NCBI RefSeq assembly: GCF_030014955.1
Contig: NZ_JAGRPV010000001.1
Location: 5,084,001-5,148,000, forward strand
DNA from: Cohnella hashimotonis
GTDB taxonomy: Bacteria > Bacillota > Bacilli > Paenibacillales > Paenibacillaceae
Length of the DNA stretch: 64,000 bases
Direction of reading: 5' to 3'
Shown here: positions 31,746-41,045 of the stretch, in pieces
Position numbering within the stretch: position 1 is the first letter of the stretch
Layout of the letters: the number at the start of each line of letters is the position of its first letter
Position numbers and translations under genes: made by a program
Notes under the pieces: generated by a model
What the model was told of the DNA's origin: nothing
The model's input: the letters and a program-made list of their open reading frames with translations, nothing else
Database searches by the model: none

Positions 31746-34700
31746 TTATTTTATAAGAATCATCACGATGTTATTAGTAACGCGTTTCATGACTTTGTAT
31801 CCGCTTGTGCTCGAAGATGCAATACCCTGGTCGTTAGGTTTACAAAGACCATTCACAACACAAGTTCCATCATCACGAACCCGCAATTTACCCATCATAC
31901 CAATAACAGCCCATTCTTTACGGTTTTCTCTTCCCACGTATTCTAGGCTAGAATCCCATTCTGGATTGTAAATTGGATTAAGCTCGAAATGTTCTCCGTC
32001 TTGAATATCTACACCATTTTCGTCAAGAGTCATGGCAGGTACAGCTACTTCATGGTATTGAATTCTCCCCCATTCATCACGAAGGTACTTGCCTTGCCAA
32101 TCGTCATGACTATCACCAATAACAGAAGGGTTGGCTGAAACGATGCCTAAAATAAAATCATCACTAGAGCTTGCCAAACGAATCTTGTCCCCATCAAGAG
32201 TTACAAAAAGCCCAGTTCTATCGTCTCCATTTGGATTACCGTCAAGCCATTCAAAGAATTCGCCGTAGTCAGCACCAGTAGAATTAAATGCCGAAAGGCC
32301 GTAAGTTGCACCTGCAAAAGTGACACGGAATGCATTGCCAAGCGCACTTGTGGATGTGCCATTGCCAATGACAAAAGCATCAGAAGATGAGCTATAAGCT
32401 GTCGCAGAACCAGTAAGCAACTTATTGTATCTTCCCATTACATGTGAAGCATAGTTACTAGCCGTTGTATTTAATCCTTCTGAGTGCGAATAAGTTCCGC
32501 TTGCAATTGTAGAACCTCCCTCCGCATGTGAACCTATGCCTGATGCTGTCGTACTTATTCCTTCCGCATGACCGCCAGCACCAGTTACAAGCGTATCATA
32601 CCCTTCAGCATGGCCAACAACGGTTGTAATAGAGGAGGTACCTAGCAAATCAGTATTAATGGTTGGAGTTAAATTGGTGAAACTTGGGCTTACTTTTGTG
32701 CCATGTCCTTCAGCGTGTGCCCCCATCGAACTTGCAACGGTAAGAATTCCTTCTGAGTGCGACCCATAATCTGTTGATCTAGTGTATAATCCCTCAGCGT
32801 GCGAACCGTTTGCCCACGCAGTAGTTCCTACACCTTCGGCATGTGAACCAGTTGAGTTAGCATTATATACTGCATATTTTGTTGCAAAAGAAACTACTGT
32901 TACTGACGCTCCACCAGTCGGATCACCACTTAAAGTAATGACATCCCCAGATTTCGACACAACACTGGCCGAAACGATATTCGGAGTTTGAGATGAACTT
33001 ACATAGCTGTAAATATAAATAATATCTCCTAGATTAAAAGAAGAAGCAAACGTGGTAGAGATCGTTTTTGCAGTCTTGTTGAAGGCATAAATTGGAGCAA
33101 TTGATGCTCCCGCAACTGTACCATCTCCTTCTGCGTGTGAGTATTGTTGTACTGCTGCGCTTGCTCTACCTTCAGCGTGTGAGTTTGTTCCGCTTGCCTT
33201 CGTACTCGTTCCTTCTGCATGTGAACTAGAACCAGAAGCAGTAGTATATGCTCCTTCAGCATGAGAAGCTTCGCCAGAAGCGATTGTGCTATTGCCTTCG
33301 GCGTGGGATACTGCCCCTGTTGCCTGAGTAGTAAAGCCTTCAGCGTGAGAGTTGGGACCAGAGGCTTTAGTACTTTGACCTTCTGAATGAGATGAGAGCC
33401 CTGAAGCTATTGTATTTGAGCCTTCGGAATGCGAGCCCTGTCCCATTGATTTTGTGTAAAAGCCTTCAGAATGAGAGCCAAAATCTGTGGCGCCAGTGTA
33501 ATATCCTTCTGCATGTGAACCAGGTCCACTTGCCATTGTGCTATACCCTTCTGCGTGAACTGGATAAGGAGGTACGTTAGTGCCAGAAATTTTTGAAGCA
33601 AATCTCCAAGTTTCTTGGGGAGTTGTATCAATAGCTAGCACATTTGTAGTCCTAGAAACTAGTGTTACTTTTAAATCTACTCCTCCATCAACTTTAATAT
33701 ATAGGACATCGCCAGCAACTAATGTATTAAGTAAAGAGGTCGATGTGTTAAAAAATGAAGTATCCAATGTTATCTTTTTATTCGTTGCGTCAAAGGATGT
33801 GATGGACAAAGAAACTTCAGATGACAAAGCCGATGTGTATTGTCCTTCAGCGTGTGAAAAATTAGTTACAGCAGACGTTTGTCTTCCCTCAGCATGCGAA
33901 GATTCTCCAGATGCCTTAGTTTGATATCCTTCTGCGTGTGCATTGCCTCCAGAAGCAGTTGCGCCTTTTCCTTCGGCGTGAGAATTGTTGCCAGAGGCAG
34001 TAGTATACTCACCTTCCGCGTGAGAGTTATAACCAGAAGCAACAGTAAAATCCCCTTCAGAATGTGAATAACCTCCACTTGCTATTGTACGATTGCCTTC
34101 GGCATGCGCTCCATCACCGCTCGAAATAGTAGTATTGCCTTCGGCATGCGCCCCCCATCCGCTTGCCTCAGAACTTATGCCTTCAGCATGTGCTGCAATA
34201 TTACTAGCTAATGTGTGAATACCCTCGGCATGACCAGCAGCACCAGTTACAAGTGTGTCATATCCTTCGGCATGTCCGGCCCAAGGCAACATCTCATCAT
34301 AACTAAAAATATCTAAATCAACATTTCTATATAAATTATTTCCTTCAATATCCGTTCCTGTAACATTCACTCTAGTAAATTGACCTTCGGTATGAGAGTC
34401 TTTGCTTAGAGCTTCAGTTCGCTTACCTTCAGAGTGAGAATTATCACCTGAGGCAACTGTAAACCATCCTTCAGAATGCGAGGTATTTCCTAATGCTTGT
34501 GTCATTGAACCCTCTGCATGTGAAGAATAAGTTCCTATGCTGGCGTTATATTTGTTTTGTAAGCTTTTATCTGTATCAAATGAGTATGCAGTAGGCCAAG
34601 TATTTAGCCAAATTGATAAAACGCCACCAGTAGCCTGAAAAGAATCGATAATGCCGCTCCCAACCATTTTACGACCCAGAAGATCGTCAGGACTAATAAA

Positions 34701-34994
34701 TCCCCAGTAGCTATATGTCAAAGTTTCACCAGAGTTTACTACAAACCCTGCGTTCGATACAGACAAACCGAAGTTACTTCCCCCATCAAGATATTGTAGA
34801 ATTTCAGCAGTAGATCCACCTATACCAGCTACAGTCGCATTCCCCTCAGCATGTGAAGCAAATCCCCAAGAATGCGTGTCATTCCCCTCTTTATGTGAAT
34901 CTATACCTTCTCCTTTTCCTCCGCCTAAATCAACTTCTTCCCAAATCGGTTGTGATGGTGTTCCTGTATTCATCTTGATTTTTGCTGTTGCCAT
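31746..34994 (-). CDS. HAEG-repeat tail fiber with Peptidase_G2-like C-terminus
   Basis: 1082 residues from ATG 34994 (AAGGAGG upstream). The N-terminus (MATAKIKMNTGTPSQPIWEE) is a short attachment segment. About 35 repeats of the type ASGxxSHAEGxxT follow, the trimeric left-handed beta-roll seen in YadA/Hia head domains, broken by several inserts (around 33000, 33700, 34350 and 34700). The last 200 residues (from about NAFRVTFAGATYGLSAF) look like the phage Peptidase_G2 / intramolecular chaperone domain that trims itself after trimer folding. A trimeric receptor-binding fiber is inferred. Many near-identical DNA repeats make length changes likely. Confidence 0.85.
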   Translation of the reverse strand: MATAKIKMNTGTPSQPIWEEVDLGGGKGEGIDSHKEGNDTHSWGFASHAEGNATVAGIGGSTAEILQYLDGGSNFGLSVSNAGFVVNSGETLTYSYWGFISPDDLLGRKMVGSGIIDSFQATGGVLSIWLNTWPTAYSFDTDKSLQNKYNASIGTYSSHAEGSMTQALGNTSHSEGWFTVASGDNSHSEGKRTEALSKDSHTEGQFTRVNVTGTDIEGNNLYRNVDLDIFSYDEMLPWAGHAEGYDTLVTGAAGHAEGIHTLASNIAAHAEGISSEASGWGAHAEGNTTISSGDGAHAEGNRTIASGGYSHSEGDFTVASGYNSHAEGEYTTASGNNSHAEGKGATASGGNAHAEGYQTKASGESSHAEGRQTSAVTNFSHAEGQYTSALSSEVSLSITSFDATNKKITLDTSFFNTSTSLLNTLVAGDVLYIKVDGGVDLKVTLVSRTTNVLAIDTTPQETWRFASKISGTNVPPYPVHAEGYSTMASGPGSHAEGYYTGATDFGSHSEGFYTKSMGQGSHSEGSNTIASGLSSHSEGQSTKASGPNSHAEGFTTQATGAVSHAEGNSTIASGEASHAEGAYTTASGSSSHAEGTSTKASGTNSHAEGRASAAVQQYSHAEGDGTVAGASIAPIYAFNKTAKTISTTFASSFNLGDIIYIYSYVSSSQTPNIVSASVVSKSGDVITLSGDPTGGASVTVVSFATKYAVYNANSTGSHAEGVGTTAWANGSHAEGLYTRSTDYGSHSEGILTVASSMGAHAEGHGTKVSPSFTNLTPTINTDLLGTSSITTVVGHAEGYDTLVTGAGGHAEGISTTASGIGSHAEGGSTIASGTYSHSEGLNTTASNYASHVMGRYNKLLTGSATAYSSSSDAFVIGNGTSTSALGNAFRVTFAGATYGLSAFNSTGADYGEFFEWLDGNPNGDDRTGLFVTLDGDKIRLASSSDDFILGIVSANPSVIGDSHDDWQGKYLRDEWGRIQYHEVAVPAMTLDENGVDIQDGEHFELNPIYNPEWDSSLEYVGRENRKEWAVIGMMGKLRVRDDGTCVVNGLCKPNDQGIASSSTSGYKVMKRVTNNIVMILIK

Positions 34995-35032
34995 ATTTAA
35001 AAATGCCTCCTTGAGTGTCATTGTGCAGAAGG

Positions 35033-37198
35033 TTAGCTCAAGTCAATCCATACCATACCGGCAGAAGGATACACGGGAGCTGCCGTTCCGGCGTAGATCA
35101 TTGAAGCAATAGCATTCCAACTGCTTTTCTCCGCATCAGTGACGAACCGATTTCCACTATCAAGCACAATATCGCTCGGATTAACAGCAGACCAGGAGAA
35201 ACTTCCTGCCGTAGATCCTGCTTTGAGGTATTTACCGTTATTCGTAGTACCGGTTGCAGGTACATGCAGATTACCATCACCCGTAGGATGCGAATAAACG
35301 TTTACCTCGCTATTATCAATCTTGATGTTGCCATTAGTTGCCGAGCTAGCAACGTTTTTAGCATTCGAAGAGATCCCGTCAATTTTCGACTTGATCGCAG
35401 GATTAAGACTAATGTCAGCAGAGGTCGTGAGATTCGAGACGAGCAGGTCTCCACTTGTCGACTTTACCTCAACCATGCTGCTCGTGCCGTCCGCACCTTT
35501 CCTGGCGCTCATGACCCAGTAATCGGCATTTGTCGGAAGGTTACCGGTTGACGAAGCGATGCAAGTGTAGCTTGAGCCGTTGTATTCAACGCTGTTGTTC
35601 CGTACATAAGCAGTCGTGGAATTATAAGAGCCTTTGTAAACAACAGAGTCTCCAATCGACTTTGCATAATTCCCTTGAGCTTTTGCGTAATCGCCTTGTG
35701 TTTGAGCGTAAGAGGCATTTCCAGTTGCCTGGATTGCAGCCGTTTCGGCCAGGCTGGCCTGCTCGTTGGCATGGCCCGCAGCAGCGATTGCGCCGTCTCT
35801 GGCGGTATTCGCTTCAGTTGTTGCCGTCAATGCCTGCGTTGCTGCGGAATTGACCGTCTCAATTGCAGCGTTCGTACGACTAACCAATGAATCTACGCTG
35901 ATGAGCAATGCCCAGTTTGAAGCGTTATTAAGCGCCGCATTAACCGTCGAATCTTTAACGCATTGATAGACGTTCTGATAAATAGCATCGACGACTACGT
36001 CTCCGAAATTATATGTCACGTTCGTACTATACGTCCCAAGCCATCTTTGATTCGTAACCTTTTTAAAATAAGCGATGTTCGTAGGCTGATTGCCAGTTGA
36101 ATCCAAAATACACATATAAGTGGCGCCTTGAAAATAAACAAGGTTCCGCGCCATATATGCGGAACCTGAGCTATAGTCTCCCTTATGTACAAGGTTATTC
36201 CCAGCAGCCTTGGCATAGTCGCCTTGTGTTTGGGCGTATGATGCTTTTAAGTCTGCGTTACCAGCAGCGGTATTGGCAGTCGCTGCCGCGTTGTTCGCCA
36301 AGTCCCTCGCCATGTTCGCGCCTGTAATTGCGGCAGAAGTATCGACATTCCGGGTTGCTTCCTGAGACTGTCGTACCACTTCAGCGTTAACCCTGTCGGA
36401 CTCAGCCAGTACTCTTGCACTTTCAGCAGCAACTCGCTCTGATTCGACGTTTTTGCGACCAGTCTCTGCCGTTACGCGTTGTGTTTCCGATGCCTGCCTG
36501 GAAGCTTCAGCAGTTTGCCGGGTAGTTTCACTTGACTGTCGGGAGGTCTCCGAATTTTTTCGTCCGGACTCTGCAATGATCCGGTTATTCTCCTCAGAAG
36601 CTCTAGTCGTCTCTGCCGTTGACCGTGTAACTTCAGCCGCTTGTCTGCTTGTTTCTGCAGACGACCGAATGTTTTCCGCCGTATTTCTGATTACCTCAGC
36701 GGTTGCTCGATTGCTTTCAGCGACCCCTGCAATTTCGCTCACTCCGTTTAGTTCTTGAATTGCTTGATCTGCTTCAGTCAGCATATCCGAAAGCGAGTCA
36801 ATGGCATGAAGAGCCTCCTGGCTGCTATCGATTAGCTCACCTAGCGTTTGAAGCACATTTCCATTTTGCTGATTCGTCCATACCCGCTCGGCCGCAATGT
36901 AATGGACGCCTCTTCCTTTATACGAAACACTAACTGTTTTGCCTTCCTGTGGTGGAGAAAATGTAATGATTCCTTCATTATAGTCCACACAAAAAAGAGA
37001 TCCTTGCAAACCGCTTGCAGGGACCTCTTGAACTTCAATATAATCAGCGATGATGACTCGATTTCTTCGTACTGGAATTTCCGATAAAAGAACCTGGCTA
37101 TTAATGATCTTTTTTGATTCCGTGATCGGAATATATGGATCTTCAAGCGTTCCTGCGCGATATTTTGTTATCGTAGACGGACGGTATTCGATACTCAT
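35033..37198 (-). CDS. Tail fiber with heptad coiled coil
   Basis: 721 residues. N-terminal domain (1-125; YRAGTLEDPYIPITESKK ... VSVSYKGRGVHYIAAERV) is homologous to that of the gene at 38792 and of the pseudogene at 40406. A long coiled coil of seven-residue units of the form AExxRxx (about 155-280) follows, then Ala-rich helices with GDYAKA repeats, two or three copies of a carbohydrate-binding-like module (VYKGSYNSTTAYVRNNSVEY; also at HKGDYSSGSAYMARNLVYF) and a C-terminal tip (VTDAEKSSWNAI). Built like BppU/receptor-binding stalks of siphophages. Confidence 0.82.
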   Translation of the reverse strand: MSIEYRPSTITKYRAGTLEDPYIPITESKKIINSQVLLSEIPVRRNRVIIADYIEVQEVPASGLQGSLFCVDYNEGIITFSPPQEGKTVSVSYKGRGVHYIAAERVWTNQQNGNVLQTLGELIDSSQEALHAIDSLSDMLTEADQAIQELNGVSEIAGVAESNRATAEVIRNTAENIRSSAETSRQAAEVTRSTAETTRASEENNRIIAESGRKNSETSRQSSETTRQTAEASRQASETQRVTAETGRKNVESERVAAESARVLAESDRVNAEVVRQSQEATRNVDTSAAITGANMARDLANNAAATANTAAGNADLKASYAQTQGDYAKAAGNNLVHKGDYSSGSAYMARNLVYFQGATYMCILDSTGNQPTNIAYFKKVTNQRWLGTYSTNVTYNFGDVVVDAIYQNVYQCVKDSTVNAALNNASNWALLISVDSLVSRTNAAIETVNSAATQALTATTEANTARDGAIAAAGHANEQASLAETAAIQATGNASYAQTQGDYAKAQGNYAKSIGDSVVYKGSYNSTTAYVRNNSVEYNGSSYTCIASSTGNLPTNADYWVMSARKGADGTSSMVEVKSTSGDLLVSNLTTSADISLNPAIKSKIDGISSNAKNVASSATNGNIKIDNSEVNVYSHPTGDGNLHVPATGTTNNGKYLKAGSTAGSFSWSAVNPSDIVLDSGNRFVTDAEKSSWNAIASMIYAGTAAPVYPSAGMVWIDLS

Positions 37199-37269
37199 AA
37201 TCTCACCCCAAAGATTGTTTCTATTTAAAAGATGATCTTAGCCAGTTATCTCTGTTTTTAAAATAGTAA

Positions 37270-38782
37270 CTCAACTTTCGCAGAGCAAAAATCATCTTAA
37301 GTGCAGGTCGTTGTAAGCTCGCGAGGCGATCAGGTATTGGGCTTGTAAATAGAAAAACACCGCTCCGTTTGATAAAGTGAGAGTGTCGAGCAATCACTTC
37401 AACCGAAGAGGTGTCTACCCTTATGATAGCCCAACCCTCCAATTTGAATCAACTGCCTAACGAACTAAAACCGACGTTTCAAGAATTGAAAGTCATGCAG
37501 CATTTACAGCAAGCTGGATTTCGCAAACGCTTTGGCTTTAGCTGCGCCCAATTGTTTCAACTCGTCTTCGTTCTGTTGTTTCATCAGAAAAACTGGTTTC
37601 GTCTGCTGGAGAGCCGCAAAGATGATTCCATGCCCGGCAAAGATGCGGTTTATCGCTTTCTCAATCATACCGGCCTTGCATGGCGCCGGTTTTTGACCTC
37701 GCTTAGTGTCGCCACCGTAAAGAAGGTGGACGCGCTGACGTCTGCGGATCGGGATGCCGTCTTCATCGTCGACGATTCGATGTTCGAACGCAATCGCAGC
37801 AAAGCCGTTGAGTTGCTCGCCCGGTTCAAAGATCATGCGACAGGTGCGTACTACAAAGGTTTCCGCATGCTAACGATGGGGTGGTCGGACGGCCACACGT
37901 TCTTACCCGTGGATTTTGCATTGCTCAGTTCAAGCAAGTCGGCGATCACCGGCATGAATGAGTCCGTCGACAAACGGTCGCACGGCTACAAGCGTCGGCA
38001 GGAAGCGCTTCTGTCGGCTCCGCAAGTCGTTGCGTCCATGCTGGACCGCGTCTTGGCGGCCGGAGCAACCGCCTCTTATGTCTTGATGGACAGTTGGTTC
38101 ACGCATGCGCCGCTCATTCGCGAAATCGTCTCCCGTGGACTTGATGTGATTGGCATGGTCAAGAACGACAACAAACGATTCCTTATGCAAGGCCAGAAGT
38201 TGTCGCTTAAAGAGCTTTACTCAGTCGCCACGCCTGTAGCGAGCAAGAAACGCAGCATTCTCCGCTCGATCCGAACGGTGCTGGCTTGCGGCACGCCAGT
38301 GCATGTGGTATTCGTTCGCAACCGCTCGAAGAAGAATGATTGGCTCGCCGTTCTAACGACAGACCTAGCGCTCTGTGTAGAGGACGTCATCCGAATTTAC
38401 GCGATCCGCTGGGACATCGAGGTCTTCTTCAAATGCACCAAGTCACTGCTACGTTTGCAAAAGGAATTCCAAGGCCGCTCTTATGATTTGCTGATCAGCC
38501 ACACCACAATTGTCTTTTCGCGTTACCTGCTACTGGCTTGGCAGCATCGACAGAGTACAGATGCACGCACGTTCGGCGGTTTGTTTTATGTGCTGTGCGA
38601 CGAAGTCGGCACGCTGGATTGGACAGTCGCCTTGCAACAACTGCTTGATCTGATCAGCGAAATCGCCACGAAAGCAGGAAAGAAGCTGGGGGCTTTGATT
38701 CAGCGTCAACTCCAGCAATGGATTGCCAGTTTGCCCAGTTACATCAGGGCTTGTTTGCCGATTTCATGCTGCGAAAGTTGAG
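37270..38782 (+). mobile_element. IS4-family insertion sequence
   Basis: 1513 bp bounded by perfect 14-bp terminal inverted repeats (CTCAACTTTCGCAG at 37270-37283, complement at 38769-38782). A 7-bp direct repeat ATAGTAA flanks it (37263-37269 and 38783-38789). It sits in the gap just beyond the 3' end of the fiber gene at 38792, in the orientation opposite to the tail operon. No host gene is cut. Clean ends suggest recent arrival. Confidence 0.93.
37423..38781 (+). CDS. IS4-family transposase
   Basis: 452 residues from ATG 37423 (AGAGGTG eight bases upstream; a GTG at 37411 overlaps that site). DDE transposase with the first Asp region FIVDDSMFER, the second YVLMDSWFTH and the IS4 Y-(2)-R-(3)-E-(6)-K signature in YAIRWDIEVFFKCTK. 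Full length, with no frame damage, so potentially active. Confidence 0.94.
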   Translation: MIAQPSNLNQLPNELKPTFQELKVMQHLQQAGFRKRFGFSCAQLFQLVFVLLFHQKNWFRLLESRKDDSMPGKDAVYRFLNHTGLAWRRFLTSLSVATVKKVDALTSADRDAVFIVDDSMFERNRSKAVELLARFKDHATGAYYKGFRMLTMGWSDGHTFLPVDFALLSSSKSAITGMNESVDKRSHGYKRRQEALLSAPQVVASMLDRVLAAGATASYVLMDSWFTHAPLIREIVSRGLDVIGMVKNDNKRFLMQGQKLSLKELYSVATPVASKKRSILRSIRTVLACGTPVHVVFVRNRSKKNDWLAVLTTDLALCVEDVIRIYAIRWDIEVFFKCTKSLLRLQKEFQGRSYDLLISHTTIVFSRYLLLAWQHRQSTDARTFGGLFYVLCDEVGTLDWTVALQQLLDLISEIATKAGKKLGALIQRQLQQWIASLPSYIRACLPISCCES

Positions 38783-38791
38783 ATAGTAACT

Positions 38792-40312
38792 TTAAGCCCA
38801 CATTTTATAATAAAAATACTCAACACCGCTCACATCGGAGAATGAACAAATGTCAAAGGCTTCGCGATAGTAAATATCCATAGTGATCGTATTTTCATTA
38901 AATGTTATATTATTAATTTGCACGTTTACGCTAAATTCTCGCTCATTTATATAACTATTTCCTTCGAGCGGACCATCTTCATAAAAGGTGTCATTCCAAT
39001 AAGCTTTATAAATATACTTATAGCCTCCGATTCTTATATAGTCATCAGGACTTTCGATTCCCCTTGCACTCAACCAAGGGCATTGAATTAGCATATATTT
39101 AGGGCTAAATGGTAGATTCTCAAATGTTAAAGTAAACTTAATATCGGTAGGCTTGTCCCCTTGCACTGGAATAGCAGTTCCGTATCCCCCACCAAACTGA
39201 CCTCCACCTTGCGGCACGTCCGAACTTTCATAGGTTCCAAGAAGTCCGAAAATTTCGATATCTTTTTTGATATTTTCTGCCTTAAAATTTTCGTCAGCGA
39301 GCAAAACATACGCGTGCTCTTCGTTATTGTAGTCTTGCTTATAGAAACCTTCTTGAGGATAAACCTCAAGCGCACCTTCTTGGGCATACCACCCATTTGG
39401 GCTTTTATCCGGAGCATGCAACCGATCAATCATAGTCCCGGTCTGTAATCCAAAGTCATTCGTAAAAGTCTGATCTTGGAGGACTTGCTCAGGCAAAGCC
39501 GTTCCACCAGTGCCCTCACTTCCCTCTCCTGCTATTGAACCAATCTTGGTAGCCAGCGAATTAAATGAATCGCTGCTGCTTGCTGCTACTCCTTTGCCAG
39601 TAATAGCAGTGGCAATTGCCGATTTACCATTACTGGCAGACGTAAAAAGTTCGTTGACGGCTGAAACAAGATCTGTTTTGGCTGTAGTTTGCAGGCTGGA
39701 CAGTGTTCCAATTTGACCAACTTTAGTTTTATCATTTGCTGTGTATACCTTATTGGATGTGCCATCTTTAAGAATGTCCGCAGTAACTTGGCCATTTGAA
39801 TCAAGTTTAAGAATCTTGTTGGCTCCTACACCACTGTTTAAAGTAAGTTGAGGTGTGCTAGAAGGATTAGTTACAGAGATATCAGAGTTGGTTGAAGTTA
39901 CGCTTGTAACAATGTCAGTGCCTCCACCTGGATTCTCGGAAGTACCACGAATTATAACGTCTTCTAAAGTTTCAATGACATTTCCATTAATCGCCTGGGT
40001 ATATATTCGATTTGCTGGCAAGGAAGCTAGCCCTCGCCCCCTATAAGTTACTGTTACATTGGCACCTTCAGCATTTTGATTAAACTTAATGATTCCAGTA
40101 TTATAATCCACCATATATTGGAGATTCGAAGGTATTCCTGAAATTATTTCAGAATATCCATTAATCTGAACTTTGTTCATCCTAACTGGCAACTCTTGAA
40201 GAATAACCACTCCGTTTACTACTTTGTGCGGCGAGTTGTTATATGAAACGTATGGATCGTCGGATGTACCTGCTCGCAGTTGATAAATTATTGGTTGGCT
40301 TTCTAAACTCAT
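38792..40312 (-). CDS. Tail fiber / baseplate protein
   Basis: 506 residues, ATG with AGGAGG upstream. N-terminal attachment domain (about 1-120; YQLRAGTSDDPYVSYNNSP, VTVTYRGRGLASLPANRI) shared with the protein at 35033. The middle has LNSGVGANKILKLDSNGQVT and the phage-type ELFTSASNGKSAIATAITGKG unit; a distinct C-terminal domain ends at YFYYKMWA. Receptor recognition is inferred for the C-terminus. The IS4 element lies 2-9 bases past its stop. Confidence 0.78.
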   Translation of the reverse strand: MSLESQPIIYQLRAGTSDDPYVSYNNSPHKVVNGVVILQELPVRMNKVQINGYSEIISGIPSNLQYMVDYNTGIIKFNQNAEGANVTVTYRGRGLASLPANRIYTQAINGNVIETLEDVIIRGTSENPGGGTDIVTSVTSTNSDISVTNPSSTPQLTLNSGVGANKILKLDSNGQVTADILKDGTSNKVYTANDKTKVGQIGTLSSLQTTAKTDLVSAVNELFTSASNGKSAIATAITGKGVAASSSDSFNSLATKIGSIAGEGSEGTGGTALPEQVLQDQTFTNDFGLQTGTMIDRLHAPDKSPNGWYAQEGALEVYPQEGFYKQDYNNEEHAYVLLADENFKAENIKKDIEIFGLLGTYESSDVPQGGGQFGGGYGTAIPVQGDKPTDIKFTLTFENLPFSPKYMLIQCPWLSARGIESPDDYIRIGGYKYIYKAYWNDTFYEDGPLEGNSYINEREFSVNVQINNITFNENTITMDIYYREAFDICSFSDVSGVEYFYYKMWA

Positions 40313-40325
40313 AAAAAAACCTCCT

Positions 40326-40358
40326 AAAATAAAAAATAAACCAATACAAAAATTGGTT
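40326..40358 (-). terminator. Hairpin-T tract leader before fiber gene
   Basis: Minus strand: AACCAAT/ATTGGTT stem, then a T-rich run that leads straight into the AGGAGG of the gene at 40312. A degenerate version lies at 41015-41050 before the pseudogene. It may be an attenuator rather than a plain terminator. Confidence 0.6.
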
Positions 40359-40405
40359 CATAGAATGCTATTAAACGAATCCCGATATATCATCGAATTG
40401 TTTCA

Positions 40406-41002
40406 CTATAAAATTTGATGCTTCAGATTTGTTTGATCTACTTTAGTTTTATCTGTGGCTGTGTAGGCTTTGTTTGTTATGCCGTCTTTAATAGCGTCAG
40501 CAGTCAATTGACCATTCGAATCAAGCTTCAGAATTTTATTAGCTCCTACACCGCTATTTAGAGTTAAGGTTGGTGTAGTAGTTGGGTTGGTAATTACAAT
40601 GTCACTATTTGCTGATGTAACGTTTGTTACTGTTACAGATGAATTTGCACCTTCGATAATATCCGAAAGCTTCTGAATAATGTCTCCGTTAACAAAAAAT
40701 ACGGGCAACTGGAATATTGGCTAACCCACCACCTTTAAAAATTACAGATACGCTATTGCCATTAGCAGCACTGTTAAACCTGACAATGCCAGTGTTGTAA
40801 TCTACAATGTATTGAGTCGCTGTAGGACTACCACTTTGAATCTCTGTATAACCTGTAATTTGCACTTTGTTCAAGCGAACAGGAAGTTCAAGTAGGATCA
40901 CAATGCCTTCGTTACTTTCTAAGAACCATTGTATGACACATATGGATCTTCAGCAGTTCCTGCTCGTAGCTGATAAATGATTGGTTGACTATCTAAACTC
41001 AT
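40406..41002 (-). pseudogene. Broken duplicate of the fiber attachment module
   Basis: From ATG 41002 (AGGAGG upstream) it reads MSLDSQPIIYQLRAGTAEDP, close to the start of the gene at 40312, but reaches a TAG after about 27 codons. A frame change near 40915 restores IVILLELPVRLNKVQITGY to about 40700. A second shift leads to FVNGDIIQKLSDIIEGANSS and ANKILKLDSNGQLTADAIKD, ending at 40406. The C-terminal receptor domain is missing. The bases just past the stop resemble the 3' end of the propeller gene at 41046, so the duplication covered both genes' borders. Confidence 0.85.
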
Positions 41003-41045
41003 GAAAAACCTCCTAAAAAATAAAAGAACCAGCTAAATAGTTGGC

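Noticed and set aside
33029..34067. Repetitive DNA in the HAEG gene as a CRISPR-like array
   Set aside because: The repeats are in frame and encode the beta-roll HAEG units; unit length and sequence vary as in protein repeats and there are no spacers.
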